Assembly: GCA_963573385.1 (NCBI GenBank)
Contig: CAUYLG010051959.1
Coordinates: 1 to 64,000 of the forward strand
DNA: 64,000 nucleotides
Direction: 5' to 3'
From: Cacajao melanocephalus
Lineage: Eukaryota > Chordata > Mammalia > Primates > Pitheciidae
The notes beneath the pieces were generated by a model. It worked only from the letters and a program-made list of their open reading frames with translations, was not told where the DNA came from and did no database searches. The translations under genes and the position numbers were made by a program. Position 1 is the stretch's first letter. Each line of letters starts with the position of its first letter. Shown piece by piece: positions 1 to 15,543 of this stretch.

Positions 1-520
<520 letters not shown>

Positions 521-640
521 TGATATTTATGTGTTTATACGAAAATTTCCAGAGAGTTTACAATTTTCATGATTATCAAAGGTCTCTCTCCTTCTAAAAA
601 GATTCAATTATTGATTTAAGGAGTCCTTATTTGTCAGTCC

Positions 641-1123
641 TTATTGGAGATCCAATGCTCCAATGAACTGAGATACAACTTTGGGTTGAAAGATCTGAAA
701 TGGTGTCTTCTCTCCATTGACCACAAACTGGGCTTTAAAATTAAGAGTTATAACCTTTCCCTTGCAAATCCCTGTAAGGTCTGCTTTCAACAGCTCGCTG
801 CCATTTGAAGGAAAAACTGTTCCAAATGTAATTGTATACACACTGGAGATTTTAAACATTTCTTCTGCAAAAGTGTCTTGTATTCTTTGCCTATTTGATT
901 AACAATACTTTGGCAACCCTATTAGATGCAGTAGGTGCCGAGGATGAAAGGATAAACCCAAATACGCATGTCCTTTGTCTTCTTGGATGGATAGATAGCA
1001 GAGAACATTTTCATTTTTCATAATTTCCTGTATCCACTGGAGAAAGAAAATGATAAAACATACCCAAGTTTTATCTAATTTCAACCAGAAACTCTCAATT
1101 AAATGCATGAAGTAAAGTGACAT
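641..1123 (-). pseudogene. Unidentified coding-like remnant, possible processed pseudogene
   Basis: Reading the minus strand from 1123 to 641 in one frame gives about 160 codons with a single internal TAA (at 899-901). That is unusual in such AT-rich sequence. The downstream 72 codons have a protein-like composition (for example Thr-Gly-Ile-Cys-Lys-Gly-Lys-Val and Gly-Glu-Lys-Thr-Pro-Phe-Gln). A splice-acceptor-like TTTCTTTCTCCAG lies within the frame near 1037, so it could also be a decayed exon. I do not recognise the family. No poly(A) tail or target duplication was found. Confidence 0.3.
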
Positions 1124-1289
1124 CTAGTGTTGGTTAAGTGGCAGTGAAATATATGTAAGGACGAGGTATACTTTAACTTTCTTTGAACAGACTATTAAAT
1201 TTGGCTTTGTTAAGTGGCCAACTTCTGAAAGCATAGTTTTGCTTTTTAAAATATTTTAGAGTAATTCTGAAATGATCTGAATTTAAAAG

Positions 1290-2230
1290 TTAACATTGTT
1301 TTTATTTTTTCAAAATAAAATACTGAAAGCATATAGAAAAGTCTAGAGAATGAAGTAACAGTTACGTACTACCACCCAACTCTGGCAAATCTTAACATTT
1401 TGCTTTACTTACATAGTTATTTTAAACATAAAACATAACAGACACATTTGATGCTTTATGAACTATTTCTGATTTCATGTGCATCTTTTTCTCTTTAGAA
1501 GTAACCAACATTTGGTTTATTATCTCTGTGCCTGTTTTTGTATTTTTATTACATATTTGTGTACAAATAAAACGTATAATATTGCACATATTTTACAGCT
1601 GATATAAGAAATACCATATGGTACAAATATTTCTGCCACTTACTTTTTCTAGTTTAAGATTGTGCTTTTGAGATGTCATTATATTGGTCATCTAACTTCA
1701 GTCATTTATTGTAACTGCTGTATGTTAGCAGTCTATTGAATGAATTACACTACAATTTATTTAATTTACAGCTGACAGACATTCACAGTGTTTCCAGGCT
1801 CTTGCTCTTATAAACCATGCTACAGTGAACACTCTTATACCTGACCCATTGTATACACATTTGAGAGTTTTTCTCTAGGCTGCACAACAAGGAGTTATTG
1901 CACAGGTGTATACTTTGAAAACATCAATAGCTATTGAGCATTTGTTCTTTAAGATGGTTGTACCAATTTGCAGCCTCTCTAGAAGTGTAAGAAAATTTCT
2001 GTAGCTTCACATTCTCACCAGCCCTTGGTACTGTCAGGCTTTTTAATTTCTCACAATCTGCTTGATGTAAAATGTGACCTCATTGTGGTTTCCATTTGCA
2101 TTTCTCTGACAAGTAGTAAAACTGAAAAAATGTGTTTTTACTACTGAAGTTTCTTCTGTGAATTGCCAATTCCTATCCTATGTCTACTGGATTGCTGGCA
2201 TTTTTCTTAAAGTGCTTGCTGATGATATAA
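1290..2230 (-). mobile_element. Old L1M-type fragment(s)
   Basis: Decayed reverse-oriented L1 3' sequence, recognised by motifs such as the CATGCTACAGTGAAC region. Very diverged, so the extent is uncertain. Confidence 0.5.
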
Positions 2231-2272
2231 AAGTATTTGATAGACTTAATATATTGCATATACGGTTTTTTA

Positions 2273-2632
<360 letters not shown>

Positions 2633-2687
2633 AAAGATAATCAACCTAATGAATCTTTCCCTTTTTATTGCTTATTCTAAAAAAAAA

Positions 2688-2982
<295 letters not shown>

Positions 2983-3210
2983 TTAAAATGTTTTATTAAG
3001 CTTTTCACCTTTATTTTCTCTTAAAATGTTTAAAGTTTTTTTTCCTTATTTAGGTTTCTAAATTATAAACTTTTCTGTATTGTATGAGGTAGATAACTCG
3101 ATTCCTTTTGTATAATGGATAACTGTAGTCCTAGCATTATGTATTGAAAAAAACTATCCTTTCTTCCTTCATTTTAGCTCATCACCAAAGCTATTTAAGA
3201 AATTAATTTT

Positions 3211-3556
<346 letters not shown>

Positions 3557-3939
3557 TTAAGTCAGGTGTATATACTGACTTCCACCTATGGGTTTATCCC
3601 TACTCACTTGCTGAGCCTGTTTTGCTATCTGGTGCCTGAGAAATATTGGTCAACATCAGGACCATTCTTCCTAGTGTTTTCAGACTCCATTTCTGCATTC
3701 TGGCCATTTGTTTTTTCTTGGGGTCCAATCCTTGTTGTTTGCACTCCTATTCTGGTTTTCCCAGGACCAAACTACCTGGTTTCCCCAAACGCAAGACTTT
3801 ACATGCTAAAACTGTGACCATCCCTGGCAAACTTGACCTGGATGGTTGGTCACTTTAGATGTATCCTGCAGTTTTTGCTTCCTCCTGTGTTGAACTCTTG
3901 ACTGTCTGGTTTGGTGCTATCTCTGTGCTCACAAATCAT

Positions 3940-4140
3940 ATTTACCTTGAACTTGTATTTGTTGAGTGCCTACGATGTCAGAGGCTGTATGAAGCATTTT
4001 CATATGCCGTATCTCATCTAACCATTAGACAGCTCTACGTGATTTCCTTTTACAGATGAGGAGGATTTTATGTAGTTGGCCAGGATCACAAAATTAGTGA
4101 CACAAAAGAATGAAACCCAAGCCTCCTGACTACACATTTT
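3940..4140 (+). mobile_element. MIR
   Basis: Diverged MIR core: GAGTGCCTACGATGTCAG, TTTTACAGATGAGGA and GGATCACAAAATTAG match the conserved MIR central domain. Confidence 0.65.
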
Positions 4141-4270
4141 TTATTTCCACCAAACTTGGCATCTTCCTGGCCTGAGTTGCATACTTGGGGCCTCCACTCT
4201 GTACTGACTGACCTTCTGGTTGAAGTCTACTATGCCTTGCCTAGCCTCTTGCTGTCCTTCATACATCTAT

Positions 4271-4590
4271 TTTTTATTTTTATTTTTTTGAGACAAGGTC
4301 TGGTTCAATCTATCACCCAGGCTGGAGTGTAATTGTGCAATCTCAGCTCACTGCAGAGGGGGACCTCTGTCCCCCTTTATCCACCAGGCTCAAGCTATCC
4401 TCCCACCTCAACCTGCCAAGTAGTTGGAACTACAGGCACAAGCCATAGTGCCTAACTAATTTTCGTATTTTTTGTAGAGACAGGGTTTTGTCATGTTGCC
4501 CAGGCTGGTCTCAAACTCCTAGGCTCAAGGGATCCACCCCTCAGCCTCCCAAAGTGCTGAGATTACAGGCATGAGCCACCACACCCAGGC
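4271..4590 (-). mobile_element. Alu (J-type) with small internal insertion
   Basis: Reverse Alu. A short CT-rich insertion sits near 4357-4380, where GGGGACCTCTGTCCCCC forms a small palindrome. Confidence 0.88.
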
Positions 4591-5671
4591 TATTGTTCAC
4601 ATATCTTTAACCTAATAATGATAGTACCTGAAGTCAGCATCTTCTATTATAAAGCACAAATCACAAGCCCATTTGCTATGCAATGGAATTAACATCTCAA
4701 ATGTTTCATTAGGATAAGCACTAAGAAGAAAGATAATCATGAATATGATAGCATGGTACATCACACTGACACATCAGATGGCATCCCTCCAGTTCATATG
4801 TCATGGTATGGGATGCAGAATCTTTGCATTTTAATGTATTCATTTCATCAATCTTTCCCTTTTGGTAGCTTACTTAAATCCTTCATTAAGTTATGCTCCT
4901 TCATTTTCTCCAAATACCAAATTTAATTAGTTTGTAGTTTATGAATACAAAATATTATCTGTAGAATATTCATTTCCCAAATATTAACAGAAATTAGGTG
5001 TGTATTTGGGGTGGAGGGGTGGGCTAATTAGTTTGGGAAATAAATGTCTTTATTATAGAACTTCTCAGTCTCTATTTTGCTAATTTACGTTGTGACTTTC
5101 CTATCGAGAGATATAATGTGTGGCATTTTTCAAATGCTATGAATTTTCCAAATGACTATGACACCTTTTTCTTTTGTTGCATTGGTCTTGTTTCATAACT
5201 TCCCACGTGCCTTGGAACATCCACTGGGAAATGCTGTTTTCATCTCTAACAGCACAATACCCTCCAGAGGGCAGTAGATTCCCTTGGCATATGGCCAATC
5301 ATCTGTTCATTGAGCAGATTGATGAGGGTCCTGTAGCATGTTACATTATTATTCCAGTCAGGGATGTAAAATTTCTGGTTCTGTAACAGAGATAGGCATT
5401 AACATTTAGCTCAAGGCTGATAATAAAATAAATTTTTGGCACTGAGATATAATACAAAAAAAATCCAATCATGTCTCTGATGGATTACAATGGCATGCAT
5501 TGTATTGTAAAGTCCAGATCATGTCTTCCATGTTTCCTTATAGCCTCAATCCAACAACAAATACTAGTTTAGTGTTCCATAAGGAATAAAATGAAACATT
5601 AGCATTAGTTCCTTTCTCAAGGAACTTACTAAGAGATTGGAGAGACAATTAGACAAGGCAACACATTAGTT

Positions 5672-5846
5672 CACTGGATTTCATTGGCTGCAAATCAGAA
5701 TCACTGGGGGGCACTTTTAAACAATAATAATGCCCAAATCTCAACTAAGAACATTGCATTTGAATTTCTGTATTTGATTTCAGGCATGAGAGTTTAAAAA
5801 CATGTTTTCAGGTGATTCTAATGAGTGGCCAGGGTTGAGACTATTG
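5672..5846. mobile_element. MER5A (hAT-Charlie MITE)
   Basis: Non-autonomous hAT element recognised by GCAAATCAGAATCAC, CTTTTAAAC and the far end CAGGTGATTCTAATG...GGGTTGAGA. It is moderately decayed. Confidence 0.7.
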
Positions 5847-6784
5847 TATTAAGAGGATAAAAATGTATTTTTGGAAAGAAGCTTCTGACCTTTTCAAGCA
5901 GGAGAAGGAATTTAGAATTCTTTTCCCAGGGAGAATGTTTTAAACATAGAAGAGTACAAAAAAGACTATGGTCATTCTTACATCTTCTGTTCAAAGTTAA
6001 CCTTTGTTAACACCTTTATTCTTCCTTAGCCATCAGAATTGCAAACAACAAAATCATACAAAACCCACACCTTATAGTTCCTAAACTTAGCTTTAGAAAA
6101 CATTTCCTAGGAGAAGAAAAGACATCAATTTTTTTTTCCATCTCCAAAAATGCATTATAGCTCACCCTAGTTAACAAATAGTCTGGCATATTCCAAATAG
6201 ATCCACTGGGCCATGGGCCTCATCTGACAAAGATGAATTCTGTTCATTTGCTCTATGAATAGGGCTGAGAGACTTATTTGTGCAAAGACTAACTGGTGAG
6301 GTGGAAGAAGACAGAGGAAGACAGCAAGAGAATATTAGTGAATGTATATCTTCCAATTGCCAAGAGATATGGAGCAAGCACCTGCCTAGATGGAAGGAAT
6401 GAGAACTATAGGCTATAGTCATGGATGGGAGGTTTTCTTTACGCAAAATTAACTAGCTTATAGTGGGAAGTGAGTTCATGGAAACATGTCTCTTTAACAT
6501 CATGTTCGAACTTACCAGAAGCTCAGTGACGGTCAATAACCTGATAGGTTGGCTGTGTTTAAGGCATCATAGTACTGAAGATGACTTCCTGACAACAGTT
6601 AAAAATCTTTGAACTAGAAGACAATCTTGAAAACAAAATGCAAGCAGAAATACATCCTCTGACAGCTGATAGGTATTTTAAGCAATGGATCTGATCCATT
6701 TTTTGCAAAAGACTTTAGAAATTAAACTAAAAATGCTTTGCTAGGTCTAATGAAGTATATCTTGAATGATCCAGAGGAAGACAT

Positions 6785-6940
6785 AATTGTCATCCCCATT
6801 TAATAGATGAAGTATCTAAAATCAGAGAAACTGACTGATTTCCCCTAGACTACAGGCTAATAAATAGCCAACTGGGATTTGAAATCAGGCACACTGACCG
6901 GCTCCATAGTCTGTGTGCTTAACCACTTCATGGCACTGCC
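6785..6940 (+). mobile_element. MIR
   Basis: CATCCCCATTTAATAGATGAAG, the acquired-sequence body and CTTAACCACTTCATGGCACTGCCTC are typical of the MIR core and 3' end. Confidence 0.75.
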
Positions 6941-7324
6941 TCATAACTTACAGATAAAAAAGTTTACGTTGCAATACAGAAAACCTATATATTCACACAT
7001 TACATTTATTACCATTCAAGGGACACACTATAATGTCTCTAAATTTGGGATATTACTAGTAATCAATGGTGTCCATAATTTTAGTTGATACATACATGAT
7101 ACGTATAATAATCACCACATAACTGGTATATAAAACAGTGGTGCATCTTTGAAATAGAGTAAAATAAATCTCATAGGCACTTGTACTTGTTCTTTCTCTT
7201 ACGATAACATTTATAAACTCAGAAATCTTTTTCTTTTCTAGGAAACGTGATGAATTAATTACAAATTTCTGCAAATGAAAGTTCACTCATTTATTTGACC
7301 ACCAAATATTTTCTGAGGTGGGAG

Positions 7325-7530
7325 ATCAAAGTAGTAGAGTCTCAACTCTGAAGTCAGACAGACCTGGGTGGAATCCTGGACACCCCATTATCAAGCTATG
7401 TAACCTTGAACAAATTCTGTCATGTCTCTAAACCTTAATAAAATGAAAATGTTCACAGTGTTTTATAGGTTTATCATGAAGATTTAATGCAATAATTCAT
7501 TTAAGGGATAATGCACTGTTTGGCATATTA
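7325..7530 (-). mobile_element. MIR
   Basis: Reverse MIR: AGTCAGACAGACCTGGGTGG, CTATGTAACCTTGAACAA and the AAATGAAAATG segment. Confidence 0.75.
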
Positions 7531-7990
7531 AAAATGTCATATATTAGTCATCGATTAGTACCATTATTATTAAATTTAAAAATTTGTTAAATATTCCCAT
7601 TTTGTTACAGTGTTCTATATTTGCTAACAACCTAGAACAATGAAATAAGAAAAAGATTTTGCCCTCATAAAGCTTATATCCTCATAGGAAAAGACACAAT
7701 TATGATTGTATTCATGTGGTCATCACCAGGCAAATCATTTAAGAGTATGAAGATAAGTAAGATGCCTTATCTAATGGTTAAAATCTTATTAAAGAGAATC
7801 TCTTTGAAAATAGCTTATATTTTTAACAAGATAAAGCATTTCCATATGTAGTCTAGTAAAAGATTTAAAGTAGGTAATTTAAAAAGATGTGTTGAGTCAA
7901 ATTGTACTGCATGTCTGTCCTCTCTGATTTGCTATGGGTTAGGAATCACAAGGAGCTTTTTCCAAACAGTTAAAAAAAAAAAAGTTTTAT

Positions 7991-8263
7991 GCTGGGCGTG
8001 GTGGCTCATACCTGTAATCTTAGCACTTGGGAAGGCCAAGGTGAGTGGATCACTTGAACTCAGGAGTTTGAGACCAGCCTGGACAACAAAGTGAGACCTC
8101 GTCTCTAAAACACCTACAAAAATTAGCTGGGTGTGGTGGCATGCGTCTGTAGTCTCAGCTACTTAGGAGGCTGAGGTGGGAGGATTGCTTGAGCCCAGGA
8201 ATTGAAGGTTGCAGTGAGCTGAGATTGTACCACTGTACTCCAGCCTGGGCAACAGAGACAGAC

Positions 8264-8294
<31 letters not shown>
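7991..8294 (+). mobile_element. Alu (J-type) with (AATC)n tail
   Basis: Full Alu whose A-tail has become a six- to seven-unit AATC microsatellite at 8265-8292. Confidence 0.92.
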
Positions 8295-8295
<1 letters not shown>

Positions 8296-9339
8296 AATAG
8301 TTTTCCTTTAACAATCCTGCTACAGAATCACGGGAAATTTTAAAATATCAAATATATAGCATCTACCTTTCAGTTACACACTCAGATGTTTTCACTCATT
8401 GCCATGTGTTGCCACATATTAACTGTTATCTTTTATCACTATAATAATTGTCTTTTATTACCAACTATATGCTGAGATGCCAAAAATTTAACTTACCATA
8501 GAAGATGGATTAAACCCCAATGATCAATTCACAGTGATCTTTACCTTACTCTAAAAACCCTCGCCACCTTTATGTAAGATGAGAACAAGAGACAGTGAAG
8601 TGGTTTAATGGCACAGTTTCTGTAGATCAGTGAGAACTGGAAGAGTCATGGTAGTTGACTCTCACCCTATTAGCTAAAGAGTGGTTGGGCCAGTGCAGGT
8701 CCCATTATAAGGCCATGATCCACCTATGAAATGCTCCTGGCTTCAGTTTCCTTATTTGAAAACAAAGCATAAAGTATTGTTTTGTGAACACATAAGTAAT
8801 GTATACTGATTCCTGAATATTTGGAAAATACAGACAAACATAAAAGTTAAAGTAATCTATAATCTTATCACTCATAGAAAACTATTATTAACATTTTGAC
8901 ATATTTCCCTTTAGAAAGAGGAAAAGAGAAAGGCAGGAAAACACACATATATACGAATTAGGAACAGGCTATAACCAGATGTACAGATGAAATCAACAAG
9001 AGAATACTTATCATTATTTTAAAAAATAAATTAAAACAAGATATGAATGACTTTGAGGAAAATATAAATTACCATAACTGGCTCAAGAATAAACAGCAGG
9101 AAACCTGAATATATCTATAATTATTTTTTCTAAAAACCTGAAAAAATTTGCAGAAATTTTCTTCCATGAGTTAGGTATCATTGCAATTCCCCTTTTACAA
9201 AATAAAGAAACTTGAAAGGCTACATATTAAGTCACTGGCAGAGCTAGGACTTGTCAAACATTTTCATGATCATAATCACCATTTTCTAAACAGATCTGGT
9301 CCCCAACAAGAATAAGCTCATAGGACAATAGAGAAGTCA

Positions 9340-9985
<646 letters not shown>

Positions 9986-11477
9986 AGATAATCTATATGT
10001 TGACTTCTTCATGACTTCTCTCTTTATAAACAGTACAAGGAGACATTAAGCTGCATTTGACTAAAGGCAGTCATTCTTGGCAGCATCCCTTCCTTCTTCC
10101 ATCATGACAAAACTGCTGTTAGGTCACATTAAAACAGTAGCAATCTCTGGCAGAAACCTACTGTATCCTTCCTTAATGAGTTGTCAGAGGTTCTGCAGTG
10201 CCATTTGTCTTCTAAGCAAGTTTTTATGAAGGCTGTTAGTAAAGGATAAAGATGGGGATATGCAATATATTCACCAGTCAGCGGGGGGCTGAGAATCTGT
10301 TCATTCAGAATCAGCAGGGGACCGTGGGAAAATGTCTATTCTTTAAGCATGCCTCTGAAGGACTACCATTCAAAAGAGGGGGCGAGGTTTGTAAGGAGCT
10401 AAGAAAGTCTTCCTCTAATTTAAACTCCCAGGATTCTCTGCAGGCGCTCTGCTTTCAGACAGGGAATGACATAAAGTCTCACAGAACTTCTACCATCAGA
10501 ATGATCTTAATTTTGACCACTCACCAAAACTTACTTCAGAGATCAACAGATGAATCTGATACTATCCAGAAGTCATGTGTATGAGTAATTAAGTTGACAG
10601 TCACAGATCTCAAAATAATTCCCTCTCAGGCTGCAACATAGGAATTTCACTGTCTTACTGAGGCGATCAACTATATGTAGCATTAAGAATTAAGGTGTTT
10701 ATTTTTTGTTTTGTTTTGTTGTTTGTTTCTTCCTGAAGTTCTTACAGTTTGGGTTAGAAAAGCTAAGGAGTAAAGTTTGGAGGCAGACAGATCCTGGCTC
10801 TGTGACTTATTCTTTGTGAGACCTTGAGCAAGTTACTTAGGAATTCTAGCTAATAATACTTGTTTTACAGAGTGACTATAAGGATGAAATGAGATAATGA
10901 AAGTAAAGTATTGTCACAGAAGTGCTCAATAAATGGCAATCATCATGATGAATATTATTTTTCTGTATAACCAATCTAGTCTTTCTCCAAAACAGAACAT
11001 GTACTGATGAGGAGATAAAACCTTTTATTAAATATATATGATTACAGATAAATGAATAATAAGTAAAATATTTTATACCAACATATTTTATCCTCTGTAC
11101 TACTCATAATAATCTAGCCTGTTATCTAAAATCAGGTAATCAGGCAGAAAGCAGAACCAGTTTTTGTTTATCTTCTTAATCTGTCACATTTCTACTGCTT
11201 TACTCTACTTTGAAATCAAGATGTAAGTATTCACATGCTTTCAAAACCTCATTTTACAGTGTATCATTTTAAAATAATTATATTGCATCATCTCACCTCC
11301 TCAACATATGTAGGAAACTACTAAAAGCTTTACCTACAAAAAGACTTCATTGTTACTTAAACTAAAAAGCTAGCCTGTCCTTTATTTTGACTATTTGCAT
11401 AATTGAAAGCATGGTTATAAATCAAGGGATATTCTTTATTTTAATCTTTATTCTTTCCAGTCATTAATTTAAACTAT
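9986..11477. other. Intergenic, no gene
   Basis: Apart from the MIR near 10760-10960 and a short T/G run near 10705-10733, no repeat or gene is identified. A 110-codon open frame at 10252-10584 has no recognisable domain and is probably chance. Confidence 0.5.
10760..10960 (-). mobile_element. MIR
   Basis: Reverse MIR: GGCAGACAGATCCTGGCTCTGTGACTTA, ACCTTGAGCAAGTTACTT and GATGAAATGAGATAATG. Confidence 0.8.
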
Positions 11478-11496
11478 AAGAAAATAATACCATCTT

Positions 11497-11779
11497 GGGT
11501 GGGTGCGTGGCTCATGCCTGTAATCTCAGCACTTTGGGAGGCCAAGGAGGGTGGATCATTTGAGGTCAGGAGTTTGAGACCAACCTGGCCAACATGGTGA
11601 AACCATGTCTCTACTAAAAATACAAAAATTAGCCAGGCATGGTGGTAGACACTGTAATCCCAGCTACTAGGGAGGCTGAGGCACAAGAATCACTTGAACC
11701 CAGGAGGTGGAGGTTGCCGAGAGCCGAGATTGTGCCACTGCACTCCAGCCTGGGTGACAGAGCAAGACTCTGTCTCAAA
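11497..11779 (+). mobile_element. Alu (S-type) with target duplication
   Basis: Full Alu. Target duplications of 19 bp (one mismatch) at 11478-11496 and 12020-12038 enclose both the Alu and the long purine tract, showing the tract grew from the Alu tail. Confidence 0.95.
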
Positions 11780-11836
11780 AACAAAGGAAGAAAAGAAAGA
11801 AAGGAAGAAAGAAAAAGGAAGGAAGAAAGAAAGAAA

Positions 11837-11888
<52 letters not shown>

Positions 11889-12025
11889 GAAAGACAGAAA
11901 GGAAAGAAAGAAAGGAAAGAGAAAGGAAAGAGAAAGAAAGAGAAAGGAAGGAGGGAGGGAGGGAATCAAGAAGGAAGGAAGGAAGGAAGAAAGAAAGGAA
12001 GGAAGGAAGGAAAGAAGGAAAGAAA
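11780..12025 (+). repeat. (GAAA)n/(GGAA)n purine microsatellite
   Basis: About 245 bases of uninterrupted purine, mainly GAAA, GGAA and GAAAG units, with a long pure GAAA block around 11840-11890. Long frames read through it are low-complexity artefacts. Confidence 0.97.
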
Positions 12026-12038
12026 ATAATACTATCTT

Positions 12039-13029
12039 AAAGTTGGGAAGATCCCTAAGATCTCAATCCCTGAATTTGACTAACGCAAAACTAATGCCTG
12101 GATCAGTCAAGGGACTTTTGCAAATATCAATGGAACCAATTTAATATTTAAAAATTTTTATCTTCCATATTGTAGCAGCTATACCTAATATATCCCAATA
12201 ATTGCTAGAAATAAATAATGGAAGTAATTTTGCATAGAATAAAGCTGAGTTTTTCTATCTTAATTGGTTCTCACATCTAAAGGACAAATATCAGCTATTT
12301 GGAACATTGTGAGTAACATTAAGTGCCTCATTTCTTAAGACAATAATGGGTCACATTATTTCTACAACACATGCAAAAATGTTCTCTAGTGCCTTAAAAG
12401 CTGATATACTACTTGGGATTCTTCATTTTAGGCATTGGATAGGATTGGATGCAGAATCATATCTGGCTTTGTTTTCATGTTACCTGGCATTCAATTAATA
12501 TATCCCTCAAATATTTGCCTATATTGTCTTGTTCACTGTAACCACAGCATATATTGGTACAAGAAGATGAAATAAAATAATAATTCTTAACAGAAGATAC
12601 TCTTTCTGTATGAGAATGACACAGAATTGCTATTTTTCTGCAAGTCAGTTGATGTCACTCTATAAAACATGCAGTAATTATGATAAACACTAAAATAAAC
12701 TTCTTAACCTTATACTTCAGCAATTTTTTTGCCATACACATTCAGTCATGCATGTAAAGCTGTCATTTCCAATCTAGACTATTTCTGATTAGTCTTAGCT
12801 ATTCTGCAGCAATGCCAATCAGAGTAATTATGTTATCACTGTTCTGGCAATTAAATGCTCTATTTGTTTACTACTGAAAGCACAGTTGATCTGGTACATA
12901 GTCAAGTCACAAATAGTTCTGTGTCTGATATTAATGAATGCCCATAATGCATTTTTCCAAAGTTATTTCTTCAAAGTTAAAATGGCACAACTTACAATAG
13001 AAATTCTTCCCCTTGAAATCAATGGTTCT
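12039..13029. other. Intergenic, no gene
   Basis: AT-rich, with no recognised repeat, RNA gene or coding frame. Confidence 0.5.
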
Positions 13030-13245
13030 CAACTACGGATGACTTCGCCTCCCAGGGGACATTTGGCAATGTCTAGAGACATTTTTGATTTTCAGGACGG
13101 GGTGGGGGTGGGAGAGGGTGGAGATACCATTGGCATCTAATGAGTAAAGGCCAAGGATGCTGCTAAACACCCTACAGTGTATAGGACAGACCCTACCACC
13201 ACTCCAAAAAGAAGATGTATTCAGTCCAAAATGTCGATAGTTTAA
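13030..13245 (+). mobile_element. hAT-type DNA transposon remnant
   Basis: ATGGTTCTCAACTACGG, GGGGACATTTGGCAATGTCTAGAGACA, GCATCTAATGAGTAAAGGCC and CTGCTAAACACCCTACA match a common MER1-group element. The far end (CCAAAATGTCGATAG) is present. Confidence 0.75.
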
Positions 13246-13380
13246 AAGTTCTGGAGGTGAATGGTGGTGATGGTTGCACAATAATGTCACTACTTAATGT
13301 TACTGAACTGTATACCTAAAATGATTCAAATAGTGAGTTTTATATTATGTATATTTTTACCACATTAAAAAGTCAGTAGT
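13245..13380 (+). mobile_element. L1M 3' end
   Basis: GGTGATGGTTGCACAATAATG, GAACTGTATACCTAAAATG and the A-rich end are the typical L1M 3' tail. Confidence 0.65.
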
Positions 13381-13856
13381 GCTGAGATTGTGAGTTTTAA
13401 ACCACTGAGAGTCCTTGTGTAAGGAAAGTATTTCAGTACTGCTAGGGAAACCAAAAAGCACTCCATATCTGGTAAAATGCCATTCAGAAAGCAAACAACT
13501 TTACTTTTTTCTTGTAAATCATATTTTGTTTTCCTTGACTTGCTTCCAAATTTCTTTCAGGCACTAGTAAATGATCCTAAACAATAGCTTCCTTCCCTGA
13601 ATACATACATAAACGAAAACAAAAACTATAATTAGGTTTTTTTTTTTGGCTTAAGCTAGTTTGACTTAGGTTTCTGTTATATACAACCAAAACTCTTGAC
13701 AAGTAGAAGAAGCAGCAAAGAAATGCTGACAAACAAATTTTGTTTTACAGAAAATAAGAAAACTTAGAAGTCACATGGGTTGCATGGAAAGGAAAGAAGA
13801 ACAAACAGTAAGAAGCAACATGCTCCTGACAACATTGAAGAGATAAGTAAAGATAT

Positions 13857-14308
13857 TGTATTAGTCAGGGTTCTCTAGAGAGGCAGAACTGACAGGATAG
13901 ATGTATAAATAAAGGGGAGTTTATTAAGGGGTATTAACTCACACAATCACAGGGTGAGGTCCCACAATAGGCCATCTGCAAGCTGAGGAGCAAAGAAGCC
14001 AGTCCGAGTCCCAAGGCTGAAGAACTTGGAGTTTGATGTTCAAGGGCAGGAAGCATCCAGCATGGGAGAAAGATGCAGGCTGGAGGACTAAGCCAGTCTA
14101 ATCTTTCCATGTTTTTCTGCCTGCTTTTATTCTGGCTGCACTGCCAGTTGATTAGATGGAGCCCACTCAGATTGAGGGTGGGTCTGCCTTTCCCAGTCTA
14201 ATAACTCAAAAGTTAATCTCCTGTAGCAACACCCTCACAGACACACCCAGGAACAATACTTTGCATCCTTCAATCCAATCAAGTTGACACCCAATATTAA
14301 CCATCACA
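13857..14308 (-). mobile_element. MLT2-type (ERVL) LTR, reverse
   Basis: Near complete LTR: TTAGTCAGGGTTCTCTAGAGA at one end and TCAAGTTGACACCCAATATTAACCATCACA at the other. It is a non-coding old retroviral LTR without internal sequence. Confidence 0.82.
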
Positions 14309-15054
14309 GATGTGTTTATTTTTTCTGGTTTTAGTCACAAAGAAAGGAGCAAGTGCACACTCCACAGGGCTCACGAATGAAATATATCTAGTGCTACTTA
14401 ATCCTAGGCTTCTTCAGATCCACCGTCTCCCTACTTTATAATAATCTTACTTGTGTTGACAGTTAGAGCCAGCAATAATTAGTCACTTCACTGATACAGT
14501 TTAACTTTCTGTTTTTACTAGTAGCTTTTCTTCCCCAGTTTAGTCAATGGTAATTAAAATACTTCTTTTAGAACCAGACATATGATTAATAACTCTTACT
14601 AAAGCTGAATTAGAGCGTATCAGTCAAGCCATCACCCTTCAAAAGTTTTGATATTAATACAAGTGAAAATGAAGCTCTAAAATTGGAATGCGATGATTAC
14701 AACCAACAGCTCCTTCTCACTTATAGCCACATCATAAAAATAAGTGTTTTGCACAACTTTTACTAAAATTACTTTTTCTTGGTTCTGTAATGATAAATTG
14801 AAAAAAAGGAGGTTGTCAATCTGTCAAAACAAGAGTTTTAGTCATCTGTGTAGAAAAATCCTTGTCACAACACTGTAAGAATTTTAATACACAAAAGAGA
14901 TAGGGAGAAGAAGATATAGTAAAATATTTTAATAGTATCAGGTATAGAAAAATTTAAATAAAACAAAAAGCAGAAACTATAAAAGAAAGATATCAGAAAC
15001 ATTAAAATTAAAATTTTCTGTATGGCAGAGACCCTACTGCCTTAGTCTGGAATA
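14309..15054. other. Intergenic, no gene
   Basis: AT-rich with no recognisable feature. Confidence 0.5.
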
Positions 15055-15055
15055 G

Positions 15056-15362
<307 letters not shown>

Positions 15363-15365
15363 AGA

Positions 15366-15543
15366 ACAGTGTTTCTCAGAAGCACCCAGGCAGCAGCACC
15401 TGGGGAGCTTTGAAAAGTACTGATCCTAGGTTATACCTCCCAAAATTCGGATTTTAATTGATTGAAGGTACAGCCAAGGTACCTGGAGTTTTAAAAGCTC
15501 CCCAAGTGAGTCTAATGTACAGCTAATGTTGAGAACTACTAGT
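15366..15543. mobile_element. MER5A (hAT-Charlie MITE)
   Basis: AGTGTTTCTCAGAAGCACCC through CACCTGGGGAGCTTT to AAAGCTCCCCAAGTGAGTCTAATG and GTTGAGAACTACT. Both inverted ends are recognisable. Confidence 0.85.

Larger units (their letters stand above)
4591..7990. other. Intergenic, no gene; old repeats
   Basis: AT-rich sequence with no credible coding frame. It holds a MER5A copy (5672-5846) and MIR copies near 6790-6940 and 7325-7530. The remainder appears unique. Confidence 0.6.

Noticed and set aside
11639..12040. Lys/Arg/Glu-rich 110-133-codon frames
   Set aside because: They are translations of an Alu end and a GAAA/GGAA microsatellite.
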